Source of the DNA: Astropecten irregularis
Lineage: Eukaryota > Echinodermata > Asteroidea > Paxillosida > Astropectinidae
Direction: 5' to 3'
DNA length: 64,000 nt
Assembly (NCBI GenBank): GCA_963971285.1
Contig: OZ020262.1
Coordinates: 5,303,036 to 5,367,035, forward strand
Positions 23,490 through 34,904 of this stretch are shown in pieces. Under the pieces are notes generated by a model. It made no database searches. It saw only the letters and a list, made by a program, of their open reading frames with translations, and had not been told where the DNA came from. Made by a program: the position numbers and the translations under genes. Each line of letters opens with the position of its first letter. The first letter of the stretch is position 1.

Positions 23490-24190
23490 TTTATCGTACA
23501 TTCACATGAAATAAGAAGTCATTTTTGGAAATTATGAGGAACAAATGCCTCCAAAAAGTTGAGTTTGCGATTGCAACTGTTGACACTAATCTTACCACAA
23601 CGGGATTTTAACTTACCGCGATGTGCCGTGTGATAGCCGTGGGACTAATGCTTCGTGCGACCGGTCAACGGTCCGCTCGGTCACGCTACCAACGTTACGT
23701 ACCTTGGTACACGGAAACTTTTAATGTTCACCTGTTATTGAATGATTTTCGCTCTTAGCTAAGATTTACTTATAACTTGTCATCTGTCATCACGTTTTGT
23801 TTGGAATGAATGTAATTTTCTCTTGATTTCTCTGTGAAATTTAGAATATAATGTCTACCTAGGCCCATAAAATATGGTATCGAAAATTTAAAACTGGTCT
23901 ACCCAAGTATTTTTTTTTAAGCTGAGGCCACTTTTAAGTTTTATCCCAATGTTTTTGGAATTTTGAAGTTTAATTATTTTTGCTCGACCATTAGACATAT
24001 TTTCTTCGGTTTTAAACTGATTTTCAAAATTATTATTCGAATGTAGGACAAAGTCTCTTGTCTAATTTTGGACTTGAATAAAATTAGACATGTTTGTTAA
24101 AATTGTTAATAGGGTAAACCTTATTAATTAATAAACCCTCAAACAAAACGCTTGCTCTAACACATTAATTTTTAGCTACCTAGATCAATA
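23490..24190. other. AT-rich non-coding DNA, no feature recognised
   Basis: Only short open frames and no inverted or tandem structure that I could see. Confidence 0.5.
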
Positions 24191-24440
24191 ACTGAAAAAT
24201 GAAATTTTTGAACAAAGAGTCGGTACTGATCTTTTATTTGATGTTCTGTTTAATAATTTTGTGCTTAATAAATGGAAGTCTTATAAAAATCTTGACAAGT
24301 TTTGCACATAAAAATTGTTGGGTAAAGTGGACAGAAATTGCCTTAGAATGCATCACAGAGCATCTAGAATCCAAATTTTCCCGGGGCCCTTAAGCGGGCC
24401 CCGGACCCCACGCCGTTAGTGCTTCGCGCTACGCGCTCAG
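24191..24440. repeat. Second copy of the GGGGCCCTTAAGCGGGCCCC repeat
   Basis: It shares the GC hairpin and ACCCCACGCCGT with 1260-1500. The hairpin is followed here by TTCGCGCTACGCGCT, another small palindrome. Confidence 0.5.
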
Positions 24441-24490
24441 CACCACTCTTTAATTTTCAAAGTTGGAGAACACTGTACATGTATGTACAA

Positions 24491-24651
24491 TAGCGCTCCG
24501 CACTTGCGCTAAAAATAGCACCGGACCTCAGACAAACATCGCAACAATGCACACGTGCGCCAGGTGTGCGCGTGCATGTACACTACATGTGTGAGACAAT
24601 GTTTGTCTGACATCTGGGGATTTTGTGACGTCATTAGTGCGGAGCGCTTTT
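24491..24651. mobile_element. MITE family F (TAGCGCTCCGCACT ends), first copy
   Basis: The ends are TAGCGCTCCGCACTTGCGC and AGTGCGGAGCGCT. Inside, CAGACAAACATCGCAAC and GAGACAATGTTTGTCTGACA form a second inner inverted pair. A second copy lies at 28860-29016. Confidence 0.8.
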
Positions 24652-24984
24652 AGACAATACCTTGTCCTCGGAGAGTAGATAAAGCATGAAAGAGTATGGA
24701 GCAGTGTATAGTGTATTAAATACTGTACCGGTTTTCAACTAAATAAAATTCATAAACTTTATCCACACCCAGGGGCGACGATATATATACTAAATGCGCC
24801 AAACAACAACTTTGTGCACTTTAAAAATGTATGTTTACATGTACCGGTATACACAACTGCTGTACTGCTGTCCAGTTATCAAATATACATGTACATGTAC
24901 ATACTGTATATGTAGATCTACGCCATTTCCCCCTTTTTATAAGCCTAAAAAACAATTACATGAAAGATTACTCAAACTACCAGC

Positions 24985-25170
24985 ATTAAAAAGATGCTTA
25001 AAGAGTTAGGAGGGCCAGACACGTTTCGATCCTAGCAGGATATGTATCCTAGTACTAGTAGGATCGAAACGCTTCAGGCCCTCCCTGTAACTCAAACTAT
25101 TTTATAAATTTCAGGTCATTATTTATTAAGCTGATGAGCAGTTTGCAGCAGTTTATTACTTGTATTAGCA
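24985..25170. mobile_element. Short inverted element family M (GTTTCGATCCTAGCAGGAT)
   Basis: GTTTCGATCCTAGCAGGAT faces ACTAGTAGGATCGAAACG. It is followed by CAGGTCATTATTTATTAAGC TGATGAGCAGTTTGCAGCA. Related pieces are at 29935-30105 and 51950-52095. Confidence 0.7.
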
Positions 25171-26390
25171 TTAAAAGATACAGCTCTGAAAAGCCTCTGG
25201 CAATTACATGTATCCAACAATGTCAGCAAATTTTCAGGAGATTGTCCATCACAAGGGAAAGTCCTGTTATAAATACATTTATGCAGGTTTTAATTAGTTG
25301 TAAGTTGTAACCTGTCATGACAGCAGGTTTTGTTTTTTACATATCAGCCACAACGGCCGCTGTCAAATTATAAACACAGATGGTCACTGTAGACACCGGC
25401 CATTACATACATCAAGTCTCAACTACTGTAGGCATGGTAGGTGGAATGACCTGAGTATGCATAGGATACGTGTACGTGTAGGTGTACGTGTCGTCCCGAG
25501 TCGTTGTCAAGCTGTGAAGCAGAAGTGGCAAGAAGTTCTCCGGTTCATATGAGTTTCACACCTCTATCTGCCAGTACACGATACACTGCATAATAGTATT
25601 TGGCATCAATGGATACTAAATTGTGTACATTTATATGGTGCTTGACTTGTGTTCACAGTGGTACACGAATGTGCCAAAAAGTTTCCAATATCAAATGTGC
25701 ATGATGAGCAGTACACACGATATTGTAAAGGATAGGGGGGCCGCCGCCTACTGTTAGCTTTCAACACCAAAGTTTTACGGATGTCCATGCACTTTCGCAC
25801 TCTTCACACTTAATGTACAGTACATTGTAAGATCAATTTACACATGTACCGGTAATTAGTGCTTCGTGAAATCGGCCCCTGGATTCTTATGTGAGCGCCC
25901 TCTATTGGTGGACCTACATGTACCAATTAGAATACCCTGGGAACATTTGCAACAACTTAGGCCTACACGTTACATGTATGTATACAGTATTTGTGAACGA
26001 AGTATAGGCCTACACCATCACATACAAAACTTTCACAGAATTTACATGTACATGTATACACTGTAGGCCCACTCATGTACGTAGTCTTACTGGATACCGT
26101 GCAATTGTACATGTACAACTTTTACAACTTTTACATTACAAATCTGGGTCGGTCATTTCTTTAAACCACATTCAAGAGAGAGAATCCAGCCCCAAACTTC
26201 TAACCTTGATGGCAAGTCTATAAAACTACACACTGTACACAAAGGCATATAAAATTGTATTCCTGCAAATATTTTAAGAGAAGGTCAATCAAGGAGGTAT
26301 CAATCAACAGATCAAAAGGCTGTCCCACAACAATACAGTCAACAATTATAGGCCATAATACTGGTCAAAATGGGTAGGCCTACACATGTA
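25171..26390. other. Non-coding stretch with scattered TGTACA and GTAGGCCTA words
   Basis: No gene or bounded element is supported. Confidence 0.5.
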
Positions 26391-26895
26391 TATTAGGCCA
26401 AGTAAAAAAAAAAAAAATGTTTCTCGTCCTCGTTTTTTGAGGCCGCCTCGATTTTATTTTTATTTTTTATTTTCAAAAAATGAGATTTTTTGTTGTTGAA
26501 AACTTTGTTTTTAACATTGAAAAATCCCGAAATCCCATCGTGAAAAGAATATTTTCAACATCGTAGCTTTCTTCATAGACTCTTTTGTATCGTACCATCT
26601 AATATTTATGCATTTGTAAACGTCTATATTCAATTTCTGGCTCCAGCGTAATTTTATATGCTTAGAGGTGCTAACACTTGATGCTAACATTATTAAAACA
26701 TTGTAAATATGTTAATTTCTTGTGTGAATTACAATGTCTCCATTATTTTAATGTTTTGCGTGATTGGAAAAACACACGGGATCAACAAAAATCTCAGATG
26801 GCGGCCATTTTGAAAAATAAAAAATAAAAAGCCCCTCTTTTTCAATTTTTGGAAAAACCCGGACGAGAAACATTTTTTTTTTTACTTGGCCTTAG
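26391..26895. mobile_element. MITE family G (ends TTAGGCCAAGTAAAAAA), first copy
   Basis: Left TTAGGCCAAGTAAAAAAA and ATGTTTCTCGTCC pair with right GGACGAGAAACAT and TTTTTTACTTGGCCTTA, about 505 bp in all. A second, internally different member lies at 50908-51373. The interior is AT-rich and non-coding. Confidence 0.8.
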
Positions 26896-27025
26896 TACAT
26901 GTGTGCTTGAAGGACAACAGGGTGTATTCAGATACAATGTACAGTAATAACAGTACACATACACTACGAGAATTATGTACAGTATTAGTTAGGACTGTAC
27001 ACTGAACAACAATTCCTTCCTTAAA

Positions 27026-27435
27026 CTAAAGGTACAGTAGTAGGCTCTTTCATTCTTTGGTAGCATACCGAAACAGAAATCTTAACAGATTTACCATTTA
27101 AGTTACACTGTATCTTACAGGGTATAAAGATGGTGATGGTAGAAACATACTGTTTAAATTTTTCTGCCTGAAATGCTGTATTTATCCAGAAAAGAGTAAA
27201 ACCAATGACCCAAAACAATTTTGATCTTCTAAAGATAAAAAATAACGATAAAAAGACTTACATGTATTGTAAGAAATACTGTGGCCAGTTTTCACTGCTT
27301 TCTCAAAACGTGGGCACCATATGGGACTGAAAATTTCACAGATGACTGTTACTGTAATACTGTATCTTCCTTGATATTTTTGCACATGAATCTGCATTTC
27401 TTTGACAAAACCCAAAGTATGATATTACCTTTAAA
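27026..27435. mobile_element. MITE family A copy
   Basis: AAAGGTAC...TTCATTCTTTGGTAGCATA at one end, CCAAAGTATGATATTACCTT at the other. Small insertions near 27100 and 27260 make it longer than its relatives. Confidence 0.8.
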
Positions 27436-28859
27436 CTTCCATGGTTCCGTGTGTGCATGTATTGTATGTAACAGCATGCAATCAATGTGTACACGTACAC
27501 GTATGTAGGCCTACATGGTAGAGCCAAGAGGTTGAAGACTAATTTGATTTCCTGCCCTTCCCGGCTTCTATATTTAGTGCTTAACATCTGCCGGGTGCTA
27601 CTATTACTAGGCCTAGTGGCCTACTTCTTCACAGTACCCTACTGCATCATTCATGATTGACACAAAATTAACTTACTGTATTGTACATGTGCATATCATA
27701 CACCATGTCTGTCAGTACGTGTACATAGGGCCGAAACGTACTATACCATGTATGCAGGGATAGAAATAAGACCGGTAGCGGCCCAGCGTTTATTTCTACC
27801 TCCATGAGCTTACAATGTCTAGCAAAAACCGCTCTGGGATAGATTCACTTCCTACATGTACATACATAGGTTGCCCGGTGGGGTTGTAAGAACCTGCCTG
27901 TAGTGTTAAGGCATGCATCAACATATGTACGGGCTAGTAAAAATCTAAACGGGCTAGTATAATCTGAACTTGAAGTAAGCTGGCCCAGTGGGCTAGCCAG
28001 AAAAATAGTTAGCATAAGGCCTGCTACAGTGTAGTATATAATGTATACATGTAGGGTATGTACAGCACATGTAGTCATAGCACTGAGCAATGGTCATGTG
28101 TACCATGAACAAATAGGGCCTCTAGAACTGTACATGTATGCCTACTGATGCGTGTATCTACAGACTTTGCAGCTCATCTTCCTTATAAACCATGGAATGC
28201 TTAAACATTGGATCAAATTATACAGTGTGTACAAATGGCCCAGTAGACCTACAATGTACATGTACATGTACATACATACAAGTACATGGACACCAAAAAA
28301 AATTTCATCTTCCTAGGAAATACCAGTTGGGAAAAATCAATCACAAATAATTTCCTTCCTCATGTGTGAAAAACTTGTAACAAACATGAATAGGCCTACA
28401 TACATGTATGTGTACATTGTACATGTAACACGATAATGTAATTATGTACTTGTACATGAACATGATACGTGTACATATATGTACATGTACGTGTAGGAAG
28501 AGTACTGTACATGAAACCATAGTACATGTATAAATGTAGGCCTTCAGTAATCAACAAATGCAATATGACGGCTTTCTTCATGTATGCTGGTACCTACAAT
28601 GTAAATGCCAACCTTTGTCCCATGGGCACACGTATCAGTATCAAGTTCCGGATGATGTTCTCTAATCTACGTAGTACGTAATCCTGATTCATGTGCACGT
28701 ATTGCAGTGAATGCACATACATGTCTATTGCATACACGTCAAAGTGACATCAATAACCAATAATACACTGTACAAATTCTACATGATTTCAAAATGTGCA
28801 GATGTACTCATGTACTGACTGTACAACATGCATGATTGAAATTGTTCTCCTCTGCCAAA

Positions 28860-29016
28860 TAGCGCTCCACACTTGCGCTAAAAATAGCACTGGACCTCAG
28901 ACAAACATTGCAACCATGCACACGTGTGTGTGTATACATGTGCGCGTCCATGTACACTACGTGTGTGAGACAATGTTTGTCTGACATACGGTGACGTCAT
29001 TAGTGCGGAGCGCTAT
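28860..29016. mobile_element. MITE family F, second copy
   Basis: TAGCGCTCCACACTTGCGCT at the left and AGTGCGGAGCGCTA at the right. The inner ACAAACATTGCAACC and GACAATGTTTGTCTGACAT match 24491-24651. Confidence 0.8.
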
Positions 29017-29934
29017 TAGCGAGTAGAACATGATGAGTGACACATACCTGACATAAGTTCGTATGTAGATGAACAGTACTATATGTTATAATTTGTTATA
29101 CAATGTATTTTTTTATGTGTACAAGAGGAGGGGATGTTTTAATGTACAGGATGCATACCGATTTACCCTACATGTTCAGTATATGTAAATGCACAAGCAG
29201 ACTATTACTGTAGTCATGTACATCAAAGCATCTCTTGCTATCTACACGAGTGACCAATATACAAAATGCTGTGCACATGTATGCACTTAGCAGCAGACTA
29301 TTACGCATAGTATATCAATGACACAAACACTAGCTCTGTGACTGTCCCCAAGGGCAATGTGGATTGACTAATGGCTCTTAATGTCCCATCACAATGACAT
29401 CAAACCTCACAAGTCTAGCACTAGTGATGCATGTAATATACTGTACATGTAGGCCTAGAACCCACCAACCATTAGGCTACATATGTACAATGTACATGTA
29501 TACCATGGAGGAAGATGTACCAACCTGGCATTCATCATGACAATATGGTGCAATGCTGTGCATTGTATATCCAGCGATTGCACTGTGTGGGAAATTGGGT
29601 TAATATTGTGCATTCACCATGTTCACTCATCACAGCATGCAATAATAATGTACACGTACATGTAATGATACATTATGTACACTGTATGACAGCTCTTTGG
29701 GTATGGTACATGGTGGAGGAGCCACTTCAACAACTTACCATGTCACGAATGTCTGTCATTCTTTTAATACCAGAAGTGAAATGATCCACTTACACTGACT
29801 TACACACAGTACATACATGTACATACATGTACATGTATATATGTGTGCACAGTCACATGTGTACTGTACATACTGTACATGGATACATGTACAGTATGGA
29901 TACAATGTACGTGATGTACAGGCCCTACAGAGTA
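29017..29934. repeat. TGTACATGTACA-rich non-coding DNA
   Basis: The densest part is near 29810-29900 (ACATACATGTACATGTA-type runs). No gene is supported. Confidence 0.6.
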
Positions 29935-30442
29935 AAATAAACTTGTAAAATTTTAACTGCTGCAAACTGCTCATCAACCAAAACAATGACCTGAAATTTA
30001 TTTTTTTTAAACTTGGAGACTTTACTGACGTTTTGACCCTAGCAGGATCTGAGAAAGATCCTGCTAGGATAAAAACATCAGGCCCTCGTGACTCCAACAG
30101 CCTTTTCGATCCATGTTGAAACCAACCCGGATCTGTCTCGGTTCAGCCGAGCAAGTTTTTTAACATAATCAAAGATGCAATGTAATGTTCACACTTGGCA
30201 GTAGGTGACTTTAAGTTTTTGGTGAACCGGGTCAAACAACAAACAAAAAATGCAGTTTGGAAATGGGTTGAGATGTTCAACCCCTACCAGGGTTAATTTA
30301 CAGTAGATCCGATTAGGCTGTTCTAGTGTCCTACCCGGGTTGGCTCGGGGTTGAAACCTTTCAAGTGTGAAAAGGATTGAACAAAATCTCGGGGTTCAAT
30401 CAGGTTTTAACCCCGAGATTTTGGATAGTGTGAAAAGCCCTC
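29935..30442. mobile_element. Family M piece followed by an uninterrupted family D element
   Basis: 29935-30105 has TGCTGCAAACTGCTCATCAA and the hairpin ATCCTGCTAGGAT of family M. 30106-30442 has GAAACCAACCCGGATC...GGGTTGGCTCGGGGTTG of family D. It lacks the family C insertion seen at 20267-20526. Confidence 0.7.
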
Positions 30443-30535
30443 AAGTGTAATAATATGCAGTGAGTTAGAAATTATTGCTGTTGAATACAAAGCTAGCCAA
30501 GCATTATGTACTAACTACATGTACTATGAACTCCT

Positions 30536-30910
30536 TTAAAGGTAAAAGGCCTATCATACTTTGGTTTTTGTCAAAGAAATACAGATTCATCTGCAAAAAT
30601 ATCAAGGAAGATACAGTAACAGTCATCTGTGAAAATTTCAGTCCCATACAGTGCCCACCTTTTGAGAAAACAGTGAAAAACGGCCACAATATTTCTTAAG
30701 TCTTTTCTCTTTTATTTTTGATCTTTTAATAGATCATAAAAAAATATTTTTGATTGTTGTTTTACTAATTTCTAGATAAATACAGCATTTCAGGCGGAAA
30801 AATTTTAAAGGTATGTTTCTACCACCACCATCTTCATACCCTGTAAGTTAAAAGAAAATCTGTGAAGATTTCTGTTTCAGTTTCTTACCAAAGTATGATA
30901 CTACCTTTAA
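30536..30910. mobile_element. MITE family A copy
   Basis: It opens TTTAAAGGTAAAAGGCCTAT CATACTTTGG and closes CCAAAGTATGATACTACCTT TAA. Orientation matches the copy at 2477. Confidence 0.85.
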
Positions 30911-31440
30911 TCCTACAAAAATATATCAGGTTAAGGATTTGGTTTATTGAAAGGACAAGGACAGTTATCCACTGACTGAGACAGGTGCTTCAATCATAAA
31001 TCACTTAGGTAATAGGTATCACATTGCACTCTATTGAAATGTTTGAAACACAACAAGGGCGATATGATAAAAGTTCATGGCTTGTCATTTCAGTGAAATC
31101 CCAGGTATGAAATTTTGTGAAAAGAATTTCAAATAATTAATTGGAATTCATGAACTTAAGGCATGTAAGGAGAAATAGGTTGATCAAGTTTAATCGATAA
31201 AACCAGTCGGAATACACACTACTAGAAAAGGACATGAGAGGTACATGTAACTTTCCTATATCCCGGGGTACTTCTTGAACAGTTACATGGGTGCATACTG
31301 TATCTAGCGCCTTGTGAAGACTGACCACAAAAGGTTGATGTATGTCTCCACAGGGAAATTTTAGATAAAGGTGCACAAGCCTTGAATTTAACGGAGGCCA
31401 TGGCCTTCGTTGCCCTGGTTCTTGGCCTTCGTACCCCCTT
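30911..31440. other. Non-coding stretch, no feature recognised
   Basis: No gene is supported and no bounded repeat is seen. Confidence 0.5.
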
Positions 31441-31530
31441 CAAATGTTTCCAAATAATTTTCCAATGGAAAAGTGGCCTTGCCCCCTTCCAGAACCAAAT
31501 TCAAGGCCTGGGTGTAGGCCCTCCTATTGG
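31441..31530. repeat. Uninterrupted relative of the Harbinger target repeat (empty site)
   Basis: TTTTCCAATGGAAAAGTGGC, then CCCCCTTCCAGAACCAAATT and CAAGGCCTG, join in one piece the two flanks that Harbinger separates at 55-57 and 8493-8495. The CAG at 31490-31492 is single here. Confidence 0.75.
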
Positions 31531-32134
31531 TCTCCACAAGGTTTTCATGAAAAATGATATTTGGAATTAACTAAAAAAGGAGGAATTTCTTTACAATGCA
31601 CAGCATCTGTCACAAACATAACAAAAGGAATATAGGCCTACAGTATTTTATAGGCCTAAGGGTCGTTCCCTAGAAATTTCAACCCAGGAAAGTGATTCTG
31701 GTTCAAATGCGAGTGATTTCAATTCTGCTCTTCGGAGAGTGTTCATTAGTGCATGAGAAGAAAGCCATGTACACTGTACACAATGTGCATATATATATAC
31801 ATGTACATTACCAGCCTGCCGCCTTGTGCAGTTCTAGACAGGATAGACACAATCTGAACATACTGGTAGTCCGGTATGCACAATTTTGGCTTTTCTGTGT
31901 CAGCGAAAAGCCTATTTCTACACTGTACTGGTCAGTATTAGGCATTATGACTCACCTATAGGCTGTTTCTCACACTCACATAATGTAAGGCACTTGAAAT
32001 GTATCAAGTACACATCTGAATGGAGCACTGTGTAATATTCAAGGTACATGTGTAGGCCCTATGACTTCTGAGGTGAGAGGTCTAGCCAACCTCAATAAAC
32101 CCTGTAAACACATGACAAATTGTTTCTTAAAAGT
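31531..32134. other. Non-coding stretch, no feature recognised
   Basis: A few TGTACA and AGGCCTA words. Nothing else can be supported. Confidence 0.45.
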
Positions 32135-32195
32135 TTAAAGGTACTATCATACTTTGGTAGCATACCGAAAACAGAAATCTTCACGGATTTACACT
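32135..32195. mobile_element. End fragment of MITE family A
   Basis: TTTAAAGGTACTATCATACT TTGGTAGCATACC is followed by unrelated sequence after about 60 bp. Only one end is present. Confidence 0.65.
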
Positions 32196-32901
32196 GTACG
32201 TCACAAAGATCAGTACACAATGACGTTCGAGTATGCATTACTGTATACTGTCATGGCTGTACCCATTTTTGTGTACCCAATGTTTGTGTACACAGGTAAA
32301 CTGAAAAATGGTAACCCTAGGGTGAGTCATAACTTCAATTACGTGCACGCTGTTGATCTTCACCTATGACTGAACAATAAAAGGGCTAACTACATGTACA
32401 TGTATACGTGTATATACTCATATTTGAATGCACATATACAACTTGATTGACCAAAAACCACCAAAATTCACTAGTTACAGGAACCAAGAACACCACTCAA
32501 ATGATTGATGGCATATTGGATGGGTAAAAATACCAACATGTACATGTGGTAAACACTTTCTAGCCCAAAGCCTTGTATTGTGTAGACCTGCAATGACCCA
32601 TGCTTTGCCCTTCTCTTGGACAGCTTGGGCTGTAACATAAACTTTTGGAAGAAGCGAGATCAATAATGTACCAGTTACTGTGCACATGTACATAAAAATG
32701 ATGGACAGTAGTATGTCATTACTTTATATGATTTATTTGGCATTGAACATGTTGGAGGAACCTGCTTGGAAAAGCTGTACTTTATACTGTAGTTTTGTAT
32801 ACAGTACAATATATATGTGTACAGTGTAATGTACACATATTGTTCTACAGGTATAACCTGCAGTTATTATCTTAATGTTCTTTAATTTCTAGCACTTGTA
32901 G

Positions 32902-33270
32902 TTTAAAGGTAGTAATCATACTTTGGTTTTTGTCAATGAAGTACAGATTCATGGGCAAAAATATCAAGGAAGATACAGTCACAGTCATCTGTGAAAATTT
33001 CAGTCCCATACGGTGCCCACATTTTGAGAAAATCGTGAAAAACGGCCATAGTATTTCTTTCTCTTTTATTTTGGATCTTTTAAAAGATCAAAAAGATTTT
33101 CTGTCGTTGTTTTACCAATTTCTGGATAAAAACACCATTTCATGTTTAATAACGGTATGTTTCTACCAGCACCATCTCCATACCCTGTAAGTTATTGTAT
33201 ATGTAAAATCTGTGAACATTTCTGTTTTGGTTTCTTACCAAAGTACATGTATGATAAGTACTACCTTTAA
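32902..33270. mobile_element. MITE family A copy
   Basis: Opens TTTAAAGGTAGTAATCATAC and closes GATAAGTACTACCTTTAA. A TGTACATGTA word interrupts the right end near 33245. Confidence 0.83.
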
Positions 33271-34850
33271 TACATTGTACATGGATGTGTGGTTTTATTG
33301 GGGCTTATAGGTTTGATGTCTGCCATGTAATGTTCAAATCCTATCCAAGGCCTTTTAAATCATCAAATACACTGTAAACAAAAGGGAAACTGACTGGATT
33401 TTAATTAATTAATTAATAGGTCTTTCCTCATGTAACACACACTGTGACAGAGCCTTTCAAAGGTGGCAATCATAATCGTACCACACGCATACTGCACATG
33501 TACATGTAGCCATACTGCTGAAGCTTAAAATATTAACTGCAGAGCTCTGATTTCGAGATACTTGGCATAACTTGCGCCATGGCGTAAAGTTTTGTGAAAT
33601 CGGCTGCTGGTGTCCAAGCATAAGAACCAGGATTTCAGGGCATGTTAGAAACACAAACAGAAACTACAATGTAAGTCGCAACCATGTGTACTACCGGTAT
33701 ATGTAGATGCAGTGTGCAGTGCGCAAAATGATCAACGCATTACACAACATCCGCACAGTACACAAATGAGGAAAACATGCAAGGTCTAGATCTATCATGG
33801 GAAACATTTGTGAAAAAATTGTCCTCCCAAGATTGCAACACCGATGTCTTAAATTCATCACCAAATTTAAAAAAAGGAGTATTTACACTGCTAGTAAGTT
33901 ACTCTGAAAAAAAAGGCAGTGCATGTATTTTGCCAGCACCGTCATTCTTCTGATTGACCAATTCTTGATAAATATGTCTTGTCTGCCTTCTTTCTCTAAT
34001 TTCCCTCTAATGGTTATTTTGCCAGAGGTACATGTTCGTACTCTGATTGGCCAATTTTCATTATGTCAAGCCGGCAGGAACGTACCTTTGGCAAAATAGC
34101 ATAACGTATTGAAAATTGACCATTCAGAAGAATAAAAAATGGCAGCAAAATAGAGGCCTACATAGTACACTTCAATAAAATGTGGACATCATATTTAATA
34201 ATTCCTACAATTTTGCATGTCATAGTCATATTCATATATATGGATATCCTTCCAAGTTCGGTAAGCATTTTCTAAAGGGTACGATACCTAAAAACCTATT
34301 AAAGAAAAAAAAAAACATCTTTTTGCAAAGTTGTTTACCTATAGGCCCTATGGGGTAGCATTCTGGAAACCAAGTTTTACAGGTTTTTTTTTTACCTAGG
34401 GGGCCTCAATGTACCGGTTTTCAAGGTTTGAGCATTTATTCTACGCAAGACAAAAAGGCACATACAGAAGTAAACTGTTTACATGTAGGTTAGTTTTGGT
34501 TTGCGGTGGAGCACGTACATGATGATGTAGGCCTACCATACATAAAACAAATCAACTGATTGTGTGATACAGGCCTGCGAGTCGCTACCAAAAACGTATA
34601 GGAGGTTAACCCTCGGAAAATTGATACCTCAACAAATGAACAGGTAGAGGTACACTGACGATACACTTCCAATACAGCGCCCGGCAGCCATTATCTCAAA
34701 ACACCCTCGCTCTGTTGGTCAGATGGTTCCACAGCCATGCACAAATGATGGTCGTCAGTGGAATTCTTCCCTTATTCCCTTTAAAGGTATCGTACCCTAA
34801 AAGTAACCCTTACCATATGTCAGTATGTACAACATGTACATGTACAACCC
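33271..34850. other. Non-coding stretch, no bounded feature
   Basis: A TTAA microsatellite near 33402 and poly-A runs near 33870 and 34305. TTTGCCAGAGGTACATGTTC and ACGTACCTTTGGCAAAATAG (34019-34100) form a short inverted pair that may be a small element. Confidence 0.45.
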
Positions 34851-34851
34851 T

Positions 34852-34904
34852 ACACATGTACTGTAGGCCCTACGTGTTACACGTAGGGCCTACAGTACAT
34901 GTGT
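34852..34904. repeat. 53-bp perfect palindrome with 26-bp arms
   Basis: The left arm (34852-34877) includes TGTACTGTAGGCCCTACG. The right arm (34879-34904) is its exact complement, with a single T between them. It combines the two window-wide words TGTAC and TAGGCC. Confidence 0.85.
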
